This document shows, one piece after another, positions 47,424 through 57,097 of a DNA stretch of 64,000 bases; positions within the stretch are counted from its first letter, which is position 1, and every line of letters begins with the position of its first letter. Location of the stretch: the NCBI RefSeq assembly GCF_003315135.1, contig NZ_QNRK01000007.1, positions 1 to 64,000 on the forward strand, in the 5' to 3' direction. This DNA comes from Roseiarcus fermentans (GTDB lineage Bacteria; Pseudomonadota; Alphaproteobacteria; Rhizobiales; Beijerinckiaceae). Below the pieces are notes generated by a model. That model searched no databases, was not told the DNA's origin, and worked only from the letters and a program-made list of their open reading frames with translations. The position numbers were made by a program, and so were the translations under genes.

Positions 47424-47650
47424 CGGCCGTCGCGCTCCTCGCGCACGGCTTGCGCGGGCTCAGGCGTCGGCGACACCGGCGCGCGCTCGGCGAGGCGCGC
47501 GCGCAACTCGTTGATCGTCGGCCGCTCGGCCGCCTCGGCGATCTCGGTCAGGAGATAGTCGGACAACGACTTGCCGGCGATCGCGGCGCGCGCCTTGAGC
47601 TTTCGATGCAGGATTTCCGGAACGTTGCGGATCTGGATCATCGTCGACAT
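47420..47650 (-). CDS. vapB: VapB/FitA-type antitoxin
   Basis: A 76-residue antitoxin. Its N-terminal ribbon-helix-helix reads MSTMIQIRNVPEILHRKLKARAAIAGKSLSDYLLTEI, typical of FitA-like antitoxins (IQIRNVP). The C-terminal tail is toxin-binding. ATG 47650 is the family start; the frame is open 42 bases further. It precedes and overlaps vapC and should autoregulate through the region just upstream. Confidence 0.92.
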   Translation of the reverse strand: MSTMIQIRNVPEILHRKLKARAAIAGKSLSDYLLTEIAEAAERPTINELRARLAERAPVSPTPEPAQAVREERDGR

Positions 47651-47751
47651 GCGAAAAAGATGGTCGCATGCGACCTGCAAGTCAATTGTCACCGCTGGCC
47701 GTCTTGCGCCGGCGGACCATGACCACGTTCACTGGACCAAGTCCGGGAGAG

Positions 47752-48204
47752 TCAGCCCCGGCGCCGCCCCAGGAACGGCGCCATGCCGTCGCGCGCGAGC
47801 CGGTCGGCGCGCTCGTTGAGTTCGTCGCCGGCGTGCCCCTTGACCCACAGCCAGTCGACGTCGTGGCGCTGGGCCGCGTCGTCGAGGCGGCGCCAGAGGT
47901 CCTCGTTCTTGACCGGCTTCTTGTCGGCCGTGCGCCAGCCGTTGCGCTTCCAGCCCTTGAGCCAGCCGGTGACGCCGCCGCGCAGATACTGCGAATCGGT
48001 GTGCAGGCTCACCGGGCACGGACGCTTGAGCGACTCGAGCGCCGCGATCGCCGCCATCAGCTCCATGCGGTTGTTGGTGGTGAGCTGTTCGCCGCCCTTC
48101 AGCTCCTTCTCGTGCTCGCCCCAGCGCAGCACCGCGCCCCAGCCGCCCGGGCCCGGGTTGCCCGAGCAGGCGCCGTCGGTCCAGATCGCCACCCGTTCCG
48201 TCAC
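47752..48204 (-). CDS. rnhA: Ribonuclease HI
   Basis: Removes RNA from RNA-DNA hybrids such as R-loops and primers. The 150-residue protein has the D-E-D-D metal site: [43 protein letters not shown] and NERADRLA. The basic handle region is [22 protein letters not shown]. It begins with GTG overlapping the thrB stop (GTGA), so it is coupled to thrB, as in many Rhizobiales. Confidence 0.97.
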   Translation of the reverse strand: MTERVAIWTDGACSGNPGPGGWGAVLRWGEHEKELKGGEQLTTNNRMELMAAIAALESLKRPCPVSLHTDSQYLRGGVTGWLKGWKRNGWRTADKKPVKNEDLWRRLDDAAQRHDVDWLWVKGHAGDELNERADRLARDGMAPFLGRRRG

Positions 48205-49166
48205 CGGACGAGGCCGTAGTCGGCGGCCGAGCGCACGCGCTGGTGGAAGCGCAGCTTGTCGCGATATTCGAGCGGGTTCTTCGGCGCGACCTTGGCGCCG
48301 GCGGGCACGTTCAGCCAGTCGACCAGCCGCGTCAGCAGGAACCGCAGCGCGGCGCCGCGCGCGAGCAGCGGCAGCGCCGCGACCTCGTCGTCGCCCAGCC
48401 GGCGCACCCGCTCGTAGGCCGAGATCAGCGCCTGGCCCTTCGACACGTTGAAGGCATTGTCCGGCTCGAAGCACCAGGCGCTCAGACAAATGGCGAGGTC
48501 GTAGGCGAAGGCGTCGTTGCAGGCGAAATAGAAGTCGATCAGCCCGGACAGTCTTTCGGCGAGAAAGAACACGTTGTCGTTGAACAGGTCGGCGTGGATG
48601 ACGCCGCCCGGCAGGCGGTTCGGCCAGCGCGCCGCGAGGAAGGCGAGTTCGGTCGCGGCCTCGTCCCGCAAGCCCGGCGCCACCGAATCGGCTTGCGCCT
48701 CGGCGGCGTGGAACAGCGGCGGCCAGCCGGCGAGCGACAGCGCGTTTTCCCGCCGCAGGGAAAAGTCCGCGCCCGCCAGGTGCATCCGCGCCATCGCCTC
48801 GCCGACGCCGGCGCAGTGCCGGACATTGGGCCGGCGGATCCACAGGCCGTCGAGAAAGGTGACGATCGCGGCGGGACGGCCCGCGAGCGTTCCCAGCGCC
48901 TCGCCCGCCCGGTTGCGCACCGGCTGCGGGCAGGTCACGCCGCGCCGGGACAGATGCTCCATCAACCCGACGAAGAACGGCAGGTCCGCCGCCGCGACGC
49001 GCTTCTCGTACAACGTCAGGATGAATTGGCCCTTCGTCGTGCGCAGAAGAAAATTGGAGTTCTCGACGCCCTCCGCGATGCCCTTGAACGAGACGACCGA
49101 GCCGACGTCGTAGAGGGCGAGAAATTCGGTCAGCGCCTCGTCCGAAACCTCAGTGTAAACGGCCAT
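48201..49166 (-). CDS. thrB: Homoserine kinase (choline-kinase-like ThrB)
   Basis: Phosphorylates homoserine in threonine synthesis. The 321-residue protein is of the APH/choline-kinase fold used by alphaproteobacteria, not the GHMP-type enzyme. It has [26 protein letters not shown], the catalytic loop [15 protein letters not shown], and the [23 protein letters not shown] block. The C-terminal [13 protein letters not shown] segment is also typical. It is coupled to rnhA. The usual upstream partner ispH lies on the same strand about 9.5 kb away. Confidence 0.96.
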   Translation of the reverse strand: MAVYTEVSDEALTEFLALYDVGSVVSFKGIAEGVENSNFLLRTTKGQFILTLYEKRVAAADLPFFVGLMEHLSRRGVTCPQPVRNRAGEALGTLAGRPAAIVTFLDGLWIRRPNVRHCAGVGEAMARMHLAGADFSLRRENALSLAGWPPLFHAAEAQADSVAPGLRDEAATELAFLAARWPNRLPGGVIHADLFNDNVFFLAERLSGLIDFYFACNDAFAYDLAICLSAWCFEPDNAFNVSKGQALISAYERVRRLGDDEVAALPLLARGAALRFLLTRLVDWLNVPAGAKVAPKNPLEYRDKLRFHQRVRSAADYGLVR

Positions 49167-49322
49167 GCGGAGCTTTTGCAGGTGCGAAGGGAAGACTCGG
49201 ACCGCTTAGCGGGGCGGGCAAAGCGCGTCAATCCGCCCCTGGCCGGCGAGCGGCCCGCGTCTTGGCAAAGCGGGGGAATCGTCTATGACTGCGGCGCTCT
49301 GTCGTGGCGCAAGGTGTTGACA

Positions 49323-50645
49323 ATGCGTATCGTGATGGTCGGCGCAGGCTATGTTGGACTGGTGTCGGGAACCTGCCTCGCCGATTTCGGACACGAGGTG
49401 GTCTGCGTCGACAAAGAAGAAGAGAAGATCGCCAAACTTCGTCTCGGCGCCGTTCCGATTTACGAGCCCGGCCTCGGCGAGCTGCTTCTCGCCAACCAGG
49501 CCTCGGGACGGCTCTCTTTCTCCACCAGCCTGAAGGACGCCGTCGAGGGAGCCGACGCGGTGTTCATCGCGGTCGGGACGCCGTCGCTGGCGGAAGTCGG
49601 CTCGGCCGACATGCGCTACGTGTACGATGCGGCGCGCGCGATCGCCGAGGTGATCGAGGGCTTCACCGTCGTCGTCATCAAGTCGACGGTGCCGGTCGGG
49701 TCGGGCGACGAGGTGGAGAAAATCCTCGCCGCGCGTCTGCCGAAGGACAGGTTCGCCGTCGTCTCGAACCCGGAGTTCCTGCGCGAAGGCGCGGCGATCG
49801 AGGACTTCAAGCATCCCGACCGGGTGATCGTCGGCGTCGAGGACGACCGGGGGCGCTCCGTGATGCACGCAATCTATCGGCCGATCGAGCGGAACGCCGG
49901 GCCGATCCTCTACACCACCCGGCGCAGCGCGGAAATGATCAAGTACGCCGCCAACGTGTTTCTCGCCATGAAGGTGACCTTCATCAACGAGATCGCCGAT
50001 CTGTGCGAACAGGTGGACGCCGACGTGCTCGACGTGTCGCGCGGCATCGGCCTCGACGACCGCATCGGGGCCAAGTTCCTCAATCCCGGGCCGGGCTTCG
50101 GCGGCTCCTGCTTTCCCAAGGACACGCTTGCGCTGACCAAGCTCGCCATCGAGGCCAAGGCGCCGATCCGGCTGGTCGAGACGCTGGTCGACGTCAACGA
50201 GAAGCGCAAGATCGCGATGGCGCGCAAGATCGAGCGCGCCTGCGGGGGCTCGGTCGCCGGCAAGCGGATCGCGGTGCTCGGGCTGACCTACAAGCCGAAG
50301 ACCGACGACATGCGCGACGCGCCGAGCCTCGTGATCGTTCCGGAATTGCAGGCCGCGGGCGCGCACATTGTCGCATACGATCCCGAGGGGGTGAAGGCCG
50401 CGCGCGCCCTGCTTTCGGGGGTCGAGTTCGCCGACAATGCCTATGCATGCCTCGCCGGGGCGGACGCGGCCGTCGTGATCACCGAATGGGACGAGTTCCG
50501 CGCCCTCGACCTGCAAAAGGTCAAGGCGGCGCTCGGCAAGCCCGTGGTGATCGACCTGCGCAATATTTACCCGATTAAAACAATGCGGGCGCTAGGCTTC
50601 CGGTATGTCTGCGTCGGCAGGGGGTTGGCCGGGGAGGGAGGTTGA
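49323..50645 (+). CDS. UDP-glucose 6-dehydrogenase
   Basis: Oxidises UDP-glucose to UDP-glucuronate with two NAD+. The 440-residue protein has the Rossmann motif MRIVMVGAGYVGLVSGTCLADFGH, conserved IKSTVPVGSG and NPEFLREGAAIEDF, the catalytic Cys in GPGFGGSCFPKDT, and the C-terminal domain GLTYKPKTDDMRDAPSL. ATG 49323 is the family start. It is the first of three genes (two dehydrogenases and a glycosyltransferase) that suggest an acidic surface polysaccharide. It is divergent from thrB. Confidence 0.96.
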   Translation: MRIVMVGAGYVGLVSGTCLADFGHEVVCVDKEEEKIAKLRLGAVPIYEPGLGELLLANQASGRLSFSTSLKDAVEGADAVFIAVGTPSLAEVGSADMRYVYDAARAIAEVIEGFTVVVIKSTVPVGSGDEVEKILAARLPKDRFAVVSNPEFLREGAAIEDFKHPDRVIVGVEDDRGRSVMHAIYRPIERNAGPILYTTRRSAEMIKYAANVFLAMKVTFINEIADLCEQVDADVLDVSRGIGLDDRIGAKFLNPGPGFGGSCFPKDTLALTKLAIEAKAPIRLVETLVDVNEKRKIAMARKIERACGGSVAGKRIAVLGLTYKPKTDDMRDAPSLVIVPELQAAGAHIVAYDPEGVKAARALLSGVEFADNAYACLAGADAAVVITEWDEFRALDLQKVKAALGKPVVIDLRNIYPIKTMRALGFRYVCVGRGLAGEGG

Positions 50646-50811
50646 GCCGCTTTTCGCGCTCAGGACGCCCGCGCGCCGGAGCCTCTCCCCGGCTCACGAA
50701 TATGTGAATGGCCCGGCGAACGAGAATAGGTGAGCCCATTTACACGCTCCTGGCCAGTTCGTGCCGCTTCGCGCGCGCTGGTCCGCGAGTCCCGCTGAAA
50801 CAGGAGATATC

Positions 50812-52074
50812 ATGAGAATAGCCGTTTACGGTCTCGGATATGTCGGTCTGACGGGAGCCATCTGCCTCGCGAGCGAGGGGCACGACATCGTCGGCGTCGA
50901 CGTCAGCGAGCACAAGATCCGCCAGATCATGTCCGGCGTCTCCCCGATTCGGGAGCCGGGCCTCGATCAGATGCTCGCCGAAGCCATGGCGAGCAGGCGC
51001 TTGCGATGCACGAGCAATCCTCTCGAACCGGCGCGGGACTGCGACATGGCGATCGTGTGCGTGGGAACCCCCAGCGCCGCCGACGGCTCGCACAACATGC
51101 GCGACATCGCCGAAGTCACGCGGCAACTCGCCGACGGCGTGCGCGCGGCCGGCCGGAAGGAAAAATTTACGGTCGTCTACCGGAGTACGATCCGCCCCGG
51201 CACGGTCGAAGGCCTGATCCTGCCGATCTTCGCCTCCGCGCTCGGCGATGCGCGCGATGCGATCGAGGTGGTCTACAATCCGGAGTTCATGCGGGAGGCT
51301 TCCGCGGTCAAGGACTTCTTCAATCCGCCCAAGATCGTCATCGGCACCGCTGACGGCGCTCCGTCGGCGCGCGTCGAGGCGTTGAACAGGAACCTGTCCG
51401 CCCAGACGTTCACGGTCAAGTATCGCGAAGCGGAATTGACCAAGTTCGTCGACAACAGTTTCCACGCCCTAAAAGTGGCTTATGCGAACGAAATCGGGCG
51501 CATTTGCGTCAAGCTGGACATCGACGCCAAGGTCGTCCACAAGATTTTCGTCTCGGACACCAAACTGAACATCTCGCCCTACTATCTCCGGCCGGGCGGG
51601 CCGTTCGGCGGATCCTGCCTCCCCAAGGACGTGCGCGCGCTGCAATACATCGCCAACGATATCGGCGCAAACACCCATGTCATCGACTCGCTGATGCGGT
51701 CGAACGACGCGCACAAGCATTTCCTGTTTAGCCGGGCGGTCAAGGCGCTGCCGGAGGGCGCGAGCGTGCTGATGCTGGGGCTCGCGTTCAAGTCGGACAC
51801 CGACGACCTGCGCGAAAGCCCCAACATCGATCTCGCCCGGAAGCTGCTTCAGGGGGGGTATGCCCTGTCGATTTTCGACCCGTCGCTCAGGCCGGAACAT
51901 CTGTTGGGGCAGAATCTCGGCTACGCCTACACACACCTGCCCCGCCTGAACGACCTCCTGATCGACAAGGCGACCGCGGAAAGCCGTCCCTTCGATCTCG
52001 TCGTCGACACGAACGGCTCCGCGGACAGATTGTCGCTCAATTGCGCCACTGTCCTCGACTTTTACGCTTTGTAA
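50812..52074 (+). CDS. GDP-mannose 6-dehydrogenase (AlgD-like) nucleotide-sugar dehydrogenase
   Basis: A 420-residue paralogue of the previous gene, closer to AlgD. It has MRIAVYGLGYVGLTGAICLASEGHDIVGVD, YRSTIRPGTVEG, YNPEFMREASAVKDFFNPP, the catalytic Cys in GPFGGSCLPKDVRAL and GLAFKSDTDDLRESPNI. The LPKDVRAL and FFNPPKIVIG features favour GDP-mannose over UDP-glucose, giving GDP-mannuronate. CAGGAG precedes ATG 50812. No alginate polymerisation genes are visible, so the product may feed another polymer. Confidence 0.87.
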   Translation: MRIAVYGLGYVGLTGAICLASEGHDIVGVDVSEHKIRQIMSGVSPIREPGLDQMLAEAMASRRLRCTSNPLEPARDCDMAIVCVGTPSAADGSHNMRDIAEVTRQLADGVRAAGRKEKFTVVYRSTIRPGTVEGLILPIFASALGDARDAIEVVYNPEFMREASAVKDFFNPPKIVIGTADGAPSARVEALNRNLSAQTFTVKYREAELTKFVDNSFHALKVAYANEIGRICVKLDIDAKVVHKIFVSDTKLNISPYYLRPGGPFGGSCLPKDVRALQYIANDIGANTHVIDSLMRSNDAHKHFLFSRAVKALPEGASVLMLGLAFKSDTDDLRESPNIDLARKLLQGGYALSIFDPSLRPEHLLGQNLGYAYTHLPRLNDLLIDKATAESRPFDLVVDTNGSADRLSLNCATVLDFYAL

Positions 52075-52090
52075 CGCCGGGAGGCCGTGG

Positions 52091-53437
52091 GTGAAGCCGA
52101 ACACGCCTGGCCTGTCCGTCGCGGCGTCGAATCTCGAGCCTCGTTCGCGCGCGCGCGGAGGCGCCGCGACGGACACCGCCGCACGAGGGGGGGAAGCGGG
52201 TTTGAAGACGCAACAGGGGCTGTCGCCCGAAGCCCGTGACGGCGCCGCGCTGCTCGGGCGGAAGATCCTCGTCATCGTCGAGAACCTGCCCGTCCCATTC
52301 GACCGGCGGGTGTGGCAGGAATCTCTGGCGCTGGTCGCCGCCGGCGCCCAGGTCTCCGTCATCTGCCCGAAGGGCAAGGGCTACGAAGCGGACGAGGAGA
52401 CGATCGAGGGGGTTCATATCTATCGCCACGACCTTCCGGCCGAAGGCGACTCGCCGGCCGGATATCTGAGCGAATACGCCGCGGCGCTGTTTCACGAGAT
52501 GCGCCTCGCCTGGCGCGCCTATTTCCAGCGCGGATTCGACGTCATTCACGGCTGCAATCCGCCCGATCTGATCTTCCTCGTCGCGCTGCCGTTCAAGCTG
52601 CTGGGCAAGAAGTACCTGTTCGATCACCACGACATCAATCCGGAGCTGTTCGAGGCGAAATTCAACAAGCGCGGGTTCTTCTGGAGGCTGCTCGTGCTGT
52701 TCGAGCGCCTGACCTTCGCCAGCGCCGACATCGTCATCTCGACCAACGAGAGCTATCGCAAGATCGCGATCGAGCGCGGCGGCAAGCATCCCGACAAGGT
52801 CTTCGTGGTGCGCAGCGGGCCCGACCTGCGCCGTGTCCGCATCATGCCGGTCGATCCGAAGTGGAAGAACGGCCGGACCTTTCTCGTCGGGTTCGTCGGG
52901 GTGATCGGCGACCAGGAAGGCATCGACCTCCTCCTCGCCTCGGCGCAGCGCATCGTGTTCGATCTCGGCCGCGACGACGTCCAGTTCGTTCTGGTCGGCG
53001 ACGGCCCGAGCCGAAAGCGGATGCAGGAAAAGTCGGACGCGATGGGCCTCTCCGATTGCGTGACTTTCCTCGGGCGCGTGCCCGACGACGAATTGTTCTC
53101 GGTGCTGTCGACCGCCGACGTCTGCGTCAACCCGGACCGCGTCAATCCGATGAACAACCTCTCCACCATGAACAAGATTCTCGAGTACATGGCGATGAAG
53201 AAGCCGATCGTCCAGTTCGACGTCGACGAGGGGCGCGTGTCGGCGGGAGAGGCGTCGCTCTACGCCAAGCCGAACGACCCGATCGATTTCGCCGACAAGA
53301 TCCTGGCGCTGCTCGCCGACCCGCTGCTGCGGGCGACAGCGGGCGAGATCGGCCGCCGCCGGATCGAGAGCGAACTCTCTTGGGAGCGCCAGACCACGAA
53401 GCTGACCGCCGCCTACACCGCCCTGTTCGCGGGCTAG
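52091..53437 (+). CDS. Glycosyltransferase family 4 protein
   Basis: A 448-residue GT-B glycosyltransferase. A variable 55-residue leader precedes ILVIVENLPVPFDRRVWQESLAL, a signature of one GT4 subgroup in polysaccharide clusters. GCNPPDLIFLVALPFKLLGKKYLFDHHDINPE follows. The C-terminal donor domain has VGFVGVIGDQEGIDLLL, VLVGDGPSRKRM and the E-x7-E-like stretch MNKILEYMAMKKPIVQFD. The start GTG 52091 has GGGAGG upstream and begins 16 bases after the dehydrogenase stop, so they form one operon. Donor and acceptor are unknown. Confidence 0.92.
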   Translation: MKPNTPGLSVAASNLEPRSRARGGAATDTAARGGEAGLKTQQGLSPEARDGAALLGRKILVIVENLPVPFDRRVWQESLALVAAGAQVSVICPKGKGYEADEETIEGVHIYRHDLPAEGDSPAGYLSEYAAALFHEMRLAWRAYFQRGFDVIHGCNPPDLIFLVALPFKLLGKKYLFDHHDINPELFEAKFNKRGFFWRLLVLFERLTFASADIVISTNESYRKIAIERGGKHPDKVFVVRSGPDLRRVRIMPVDPKWKNGRTFLVGFVGVIGDQEGIDLLLASAQRIVFDLGRDDVQFVLVGDGPSRKRMQEKSDAMGLSDCVTFLGRVPDDELFSVLSTADVCVNPDRVNPMNNLSTMNKILEYMAMKKPIVQFDVDEGRVSAGEASLYAKPNDPIDFADKILALLADPLLRATAGEIGRRRIESELSWERQTTKLTAAYTALFAG

Positions 53438-53879
53438 GCAATCCGCGCCGGCCGTCGCGCGAACGCCGGCGACAGGCCGAGCGGCGCCGGCGGCGCGCCG
53501 CCGAGAAGGGCTATGACATCGCGCTGTCGCATGTGATTTTTCCCGTACTCGACTTCGAATCCCGGCTGGCACGACTTTCCGAGTCGAGTCATAACCGCTA
53601 GCCGAGCCGATCCAACGGCCGGTGGAAATCGGGGGTGAAGTGGAAAACGATCGCCCCCTTGTTCTCGGTTCGACCGAGATGCCGTACACTCGGAACGCTT
53701 TCTTCATTCTGGCGACCTTCATTCTGGCGACGCGCGGCGCCGGTATGCCGGCGGGATGGCGGTGGGCGCGAAGCGATTCGGCTCTTCCCCCGAAAGACCG
53801 TCGCGGACGCGACGCGGACCATTGACGCGGGCCCGGCGGTGGCCGGGGCTCGGCCCAGCGAAGTTACAGGAGCGGAACG
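53438..53879. other. Intergenic region before gnd, with a 15-bp tandem duplication
   Basis: About 440 bases with no convincing gene. CTTCATTCTGGCGAC occurs twice in immediate succession (53702-53716 and 53717-53731), about 150 bases before gnd. It may be part of the gnd-zwf-pgl promoter region or a replication-slippage duplication. Confidence 0.5.
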
Positions 53880-54899
53880 ATGCAACTCGGCATGATCGGA
53901 TTGGGACGCATGGGCGCGAACATGGTCGAACGCCTGATGAAGGCGGGCCATGAACTGGTGGTCTACGACGCGCACGCGGATGCGGTGAAGGACCTCGCCT
54001 CGCGCGGCGCGCACGGCGCGGCCAGCCTGAAGGAACTCGTGGCCGGGCTGGAAAAGCCGCGGGCCGTCTGGCTCATGGTTCCGGCGGCGGTCGTCGATCC
54101 GGTGCTCGCCAGTCTCGTCCCGCTCCTCGAGCCCGGCGACACCGTGATCGACGGCGGCAACTCCTATTATCACGACGACATCCGCCGCGCCTCGGAGCTC
54201 GGGGGGAAGGGCCTGCACTACGTCGACGTCGGGGTTTCCGGCGGCGTCTGGGGCAAGGAGCGCGGCTATTGTCACATGATCGGCGGGGAGACGGCGATCG
54301 TGACCCGTCTCGATCCGATCTTCCGCGCGCTCGCGCCCGGCGTCGCCGCCGCGCCGCGAACCCCGGGCGCGACGGGCGAGCCCGATCAGGCGGAGCAGGG
54401 GTATCTCCACTGCGGCCCGAACGGCGCCGGACACTTCGTCAAGATGGTCCACAACGGCATCGAATACGGCCTGATGGCGGCCTACGCCGAAGGGTTCAAC
54501 GTGCTGCGCCACGCCAACGTCGGGATGAAGGACCAGGTAGCGGACGCCGAGACGACGCCGCTGCGCCATCCGGACCTCTACAAGTTCGACATCGACGTGG
54601 CGCGCGTGGCCGAGGTGTGGCGGCGGGGCAGCGTCGTCGGCTCGTGGCTCCTCGACCTGACGGCGTCGGCCTTGCGCGGCGACCCGTCGCTCGGCCATTT
54701 CGCCGGCCGCGTCTCCGATTCGGGCGAGGGCCGCTGGACGCTTCAGGCGGCGATCGACGAGGGCGTGCCGGCGCCGGTGCTGAGCGCCGCCCTGTTCGGC
54801 CGGTTCGAATCGCGCGGCGCGGCCGAATACGCCGACAAGCTGATGTCGGCGATGCGCTTCGAGTTCGGCGGCCACCACGAGAAGCCGGAGGGGGCGTGA
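53880..54899 (+). CDS. gnd: 6-phosphogluconate dehydrogenase, decarboxylating (short form)
   Basis: Converts 6-phosphogluconate to ribulose-5-phosphate, CO2 and NAD(P)H. The 339-residue short-form enzyme (GntZ/YqeC group, usually NAD+-preferring) has MQLGMIGLGRMGANMVERLMKAGH, the substrate motif VIDGGNSYYHDD, DVGVSGGVWGKERGYCHMIGG and GAGHFVKMVHNGIEYG with the catalytic Lys. CAGGAG precedes the ATG. zwf follows with no intergenic base. Confidence 0.96.
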   Translation: MQLGMIGLGRMGANMVERLMKAGHELVVYDAHADAVKDLASRGAHGAASLKELVAGLEKPRAVWLMVPAAVVDPVLASLVPLLEPGDTVIDGGNSYYHDDIRRASELGGKGLHYVDVGVSGGVWGKERGYCHMIGGETAIVTRLDPIFRALAPGVAAAPRTPGATGEPDQAEQGYLHCGPNGAGHFVKMVHNGIEYGLMAAYAEGFNVLRHANVGMKDQVADAETTPLRHPDLYKFDIDVARVAEVWRRGSVVGSWLLDLTASALRGDPSLGHFAGRVSDSGEGRWTLQAAIDEGVPAPVLSAALFGRFESRGAAEYADKLMSAMRFEFGGHHEKPEGA

Positions 54900-56291
54900 A
54901 TGACCGAGCCGCAATCGGACGCCATCGTCTTCTTCGGCGCGACCGGCGATCTCGCCAAGAAGCAGATCTTCCCCGCCCTGCTCGGGCTCGTCCGCGACGA
55001 GGGGGTCGACGTGCCCATCGTCGGGGTCGCCAAGGCCGGGTGGGGGCTCGAGCAACTGAAGGCCCGCGCGACGGAAAGCCTCAATGAGCACGGCGGCGCC
55101 GACCCGGCGGCGCTCGCCAGGCTCCTGTCTCTGCTCCGATACGTCGACGGCGACTACAACGACCCGAACACCTTCGCGCAGCTCGGGCAGGCGCTCGCCG
55201 GGGCGAAGCGTCCGCTGCACTATCTCGCGATCCCGCCCTCGCTGTTCGGCGTCGTCGTCTCCGCGCTCGCCAAGGCGGGCCTCGCCGAGAACGCCCGGCT
55301 CGTGGTCGAAAAACCGTTCGGACACGATCGCGGGTCGGCGGCGGCGCTGAACCGCATCCTCAGCGCGCACTTTCCCGAAGAGGCGATTTTCCGCATCGAC
55401 CACTACCTCGGCAAGGAGCCGGTGCAGAATATCGTCTATACCCGCTTCGCCAATGCGATTTTCGAGCCGCTGTGGAACCGGCAGTCCGTGCGCTCGATCC
55501 AGATCACCATGGCCGAGTCGTTCGGCGTGCAGGACCGCGGCGCGTTCTACGACGCCACCGGGGCGCTGCGCGACGTGGTGCAGAACCACATGCTCCAGGT
55601 GCTCGCCAACCTGATGATGGACCCGCCGACCGGAGAAGACCACGAGGCCTCGCGCGACCAGAAGGCTGCGCTGCTCAAGGCGGTGCGCCCGCTCGACGCC
55701 GGGTCGATCGTGCGCGGCCAGTATCGCGGCTATCGCTCCGTCCCCGGGGTGAAGCCCGATTCCGGCGTCGAGACCTACGTCGCCGTCAAGCTTTTCGTCG
55801 ACAGCTGGCGCTGGTCGGGCGTGCCGATCTACATTCGCGCCGGCAAATGCCTGCCGGTGACGGCCGCCGAGGTGCTGGTCGACTTTCAGACGCCGCCGCG
55901 ACCGGTCTTCGCGGAAGCCGATCCGGCCGTCGGCCATATGCGCTTCCGGCTGAGCCCGGACGTCTCCGTCGCGCTCGGCCTCAAGGTCAAGCGCCCCGGC
56001 GAGAAAATGACCGGCGAGCCGGTCGAACTGGCGCTCCGCGAGCAGGCCGCCGCCGACATGCCGCCCTATCAGCGGTTGCTCGGCGACGCGATGCGCGGCG
56101 ACGGCGAATTGTTCAGCCGCGAGGACATCGTCGACGCGCAATGGCGCGTCGTCGAGCCGATCCTCGCCAACCCGCCGCCGGTGATCGAATACGAGCCGGG
56201 AACGTGGGGTCCGGAGGCCGCCGAGGCGCTGCTGGGCGCGGACGGACCGTGGCGAGATCCGGTCCCCTCCGGCGCCGACGGCTCCCGATAG
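54900..56291 (+). CDS. zwf: Glucose-6-phosphate 1-dehydrogenase
   Basis: First enzyme of the oxidative pentose-phosphate and Entner-Doudoroff routes; generates NADPH. The 463-residue protein has the nucleotide-binding [17 protein letters not shown] (GxxGDLA), the active-site block [14 protein letters not shown] with catalytic His, and [26 protein letters not shown]. The ATG directly follows the gnd stop, so the two are translationally coupled. Confidence 0.97.
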   Translation: MTEPQSDAIVFFGATGDLAKKQIFPALLGLVRDEGVDVPIVGVAKAGWGLEQLKARATESLNEHGGADPAALARLLSLLRYVDGDYNDPNTFAQLGQALAGAKRPLHYLAIPPSLFGVVVSALAKAGLAENARLVVEKPFGHDRGSAAALNRILSAHFPEEAIFRIDHYLGKEPVQNIVYTRFANAIFEPLWNRQSVRSIQITMAESFGVQDRGAFYDATGALRDVVQNHMLQVLANLMMDPPTGEDHEASRDQKAALLKAVRPLDAGSIVRGQYRGYRSVPGVKPDSGVETYVAVKLFVDSWRWSGVPIYIRAGKCLPVTAAEVLVDFQTPPRPVFAEADPAVGHMRFRLSPDVSVALGLKVKRPGEKMTGEPVELALREQAAADMPPYQRLLGDAMRGDGELFSREDIVDAQWRVVEPILANPPPVIEYEPGTWGPEAAEALLGADGPWRDPVPSGADGSR

Positions 56292-56311
56292 GCAGGCAGG
56301 AGGAACGCGCC

Positions 56312-57070
56312 ATGCCGACATCGCTCGTCATCACGGCCCCCGACGGCTCGGTCGCCGACGCGATCGTCTATCCCGACGCCGGGGCGTTCGTCGCCGGCGC
56401 CGCGGACTTCGTCGCCCGGGAGGCTGCCGAGGCGATCGCGCGCCGAGGACGGTTTTCCATCGCCCTGTCCGGGGGAAACACGCCCAAGCCGATCTATGCG
56501 CGCCTCGCGGCGGCGCCGGGCCTCGACTGGGGCCGCATCCTCGTCGCCTTCGGCGACGAGCGCTGCGTTCCGCCCGACGACCCGCGCTCGAACTACGGCA
56601 TGGCGCGCGCCGCGCTCCTCGACCATGTCCCGATCCCGCCGGAGAACGTGCTCAGGATGCGCGGAGAGGACCCGCCGCGGGCGGCGGCCGCCGCCTATGC
56701 CGAGGAACTGGCCAGGGCCCTCGGCCCGGACGGCCGGCTCGACCTTGCGCTCCTCGGTCTCGGCGACAACGGCCACACCGCCTCGCTCTTTCCCGGCCTC
56801 GCGGCGCTCGAGGAGACCGAGCGCACCGTCGTCGCCGCCTATGTCGAGGTGGTCGGCATGTGGCGGCTGACGCTGACGCCGCCGGCGATCAACGCCGCGC
56901 GGCGGGTCGCCTTCATCGTCGCCGGCGCGGACAAGGCCGAGGTGCTGGCGCGCGTGCTGCAGGGGCCTCGCGATCCCGAGGTCCTGCCGGCGCAGGCGAT
57001 CCGGCCGGTCGATTCGCGCGCGCTGTGGCTTCTCGACGCGGCGGCGGCGGCGAAGCTGACGGCGGCGTAG
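56312..57070 (+). CDS. pgl: 6-phosphogluconolactonase
   Basis: Hydrolyses 6-phosphogluconolactone, the product of Zwf. The 252-residue DevB-type enzyme has FSIALSGGNTPKPIYARLA, FGDERCVPPDDPRSNYGMAR, LLGLGDNGHTASLFPG and MWRLTLTPPAINAARRVAF. AGGAGGAA lies upstream of ATG 56312. It completes a gnd-zwf-pgl operon supplying the whole oxidative branch of the pentose-phosphate pathway, convergent with a sugar transporter gene. Confidence 0.97.
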   Translation: MPTSLVITAPDGSVADAIVYPDAGAFVAGAADFVAREAAEAIARRGRFSIALSGGNTPKPIYARLAAAPGLDWGRILVAFGDERCVPPDDPRSNYGMARAALLDHVPIPPENVLRMRGEDPPRAAAAAYAEELARALGPDGRLDLALLGLGDNGHTASLFPGLAALEETERTVVAAYVEVVGMWRLTLTPPAINAARRVAFIVAGADKAEVLARVLQGPRDPEVLPAQAIRPVDSRALWLLDAAAAAKLTAA

Positions 57071-57097
57071 GCGGCGCGCGCAGCCGGCGCGCCGCGC

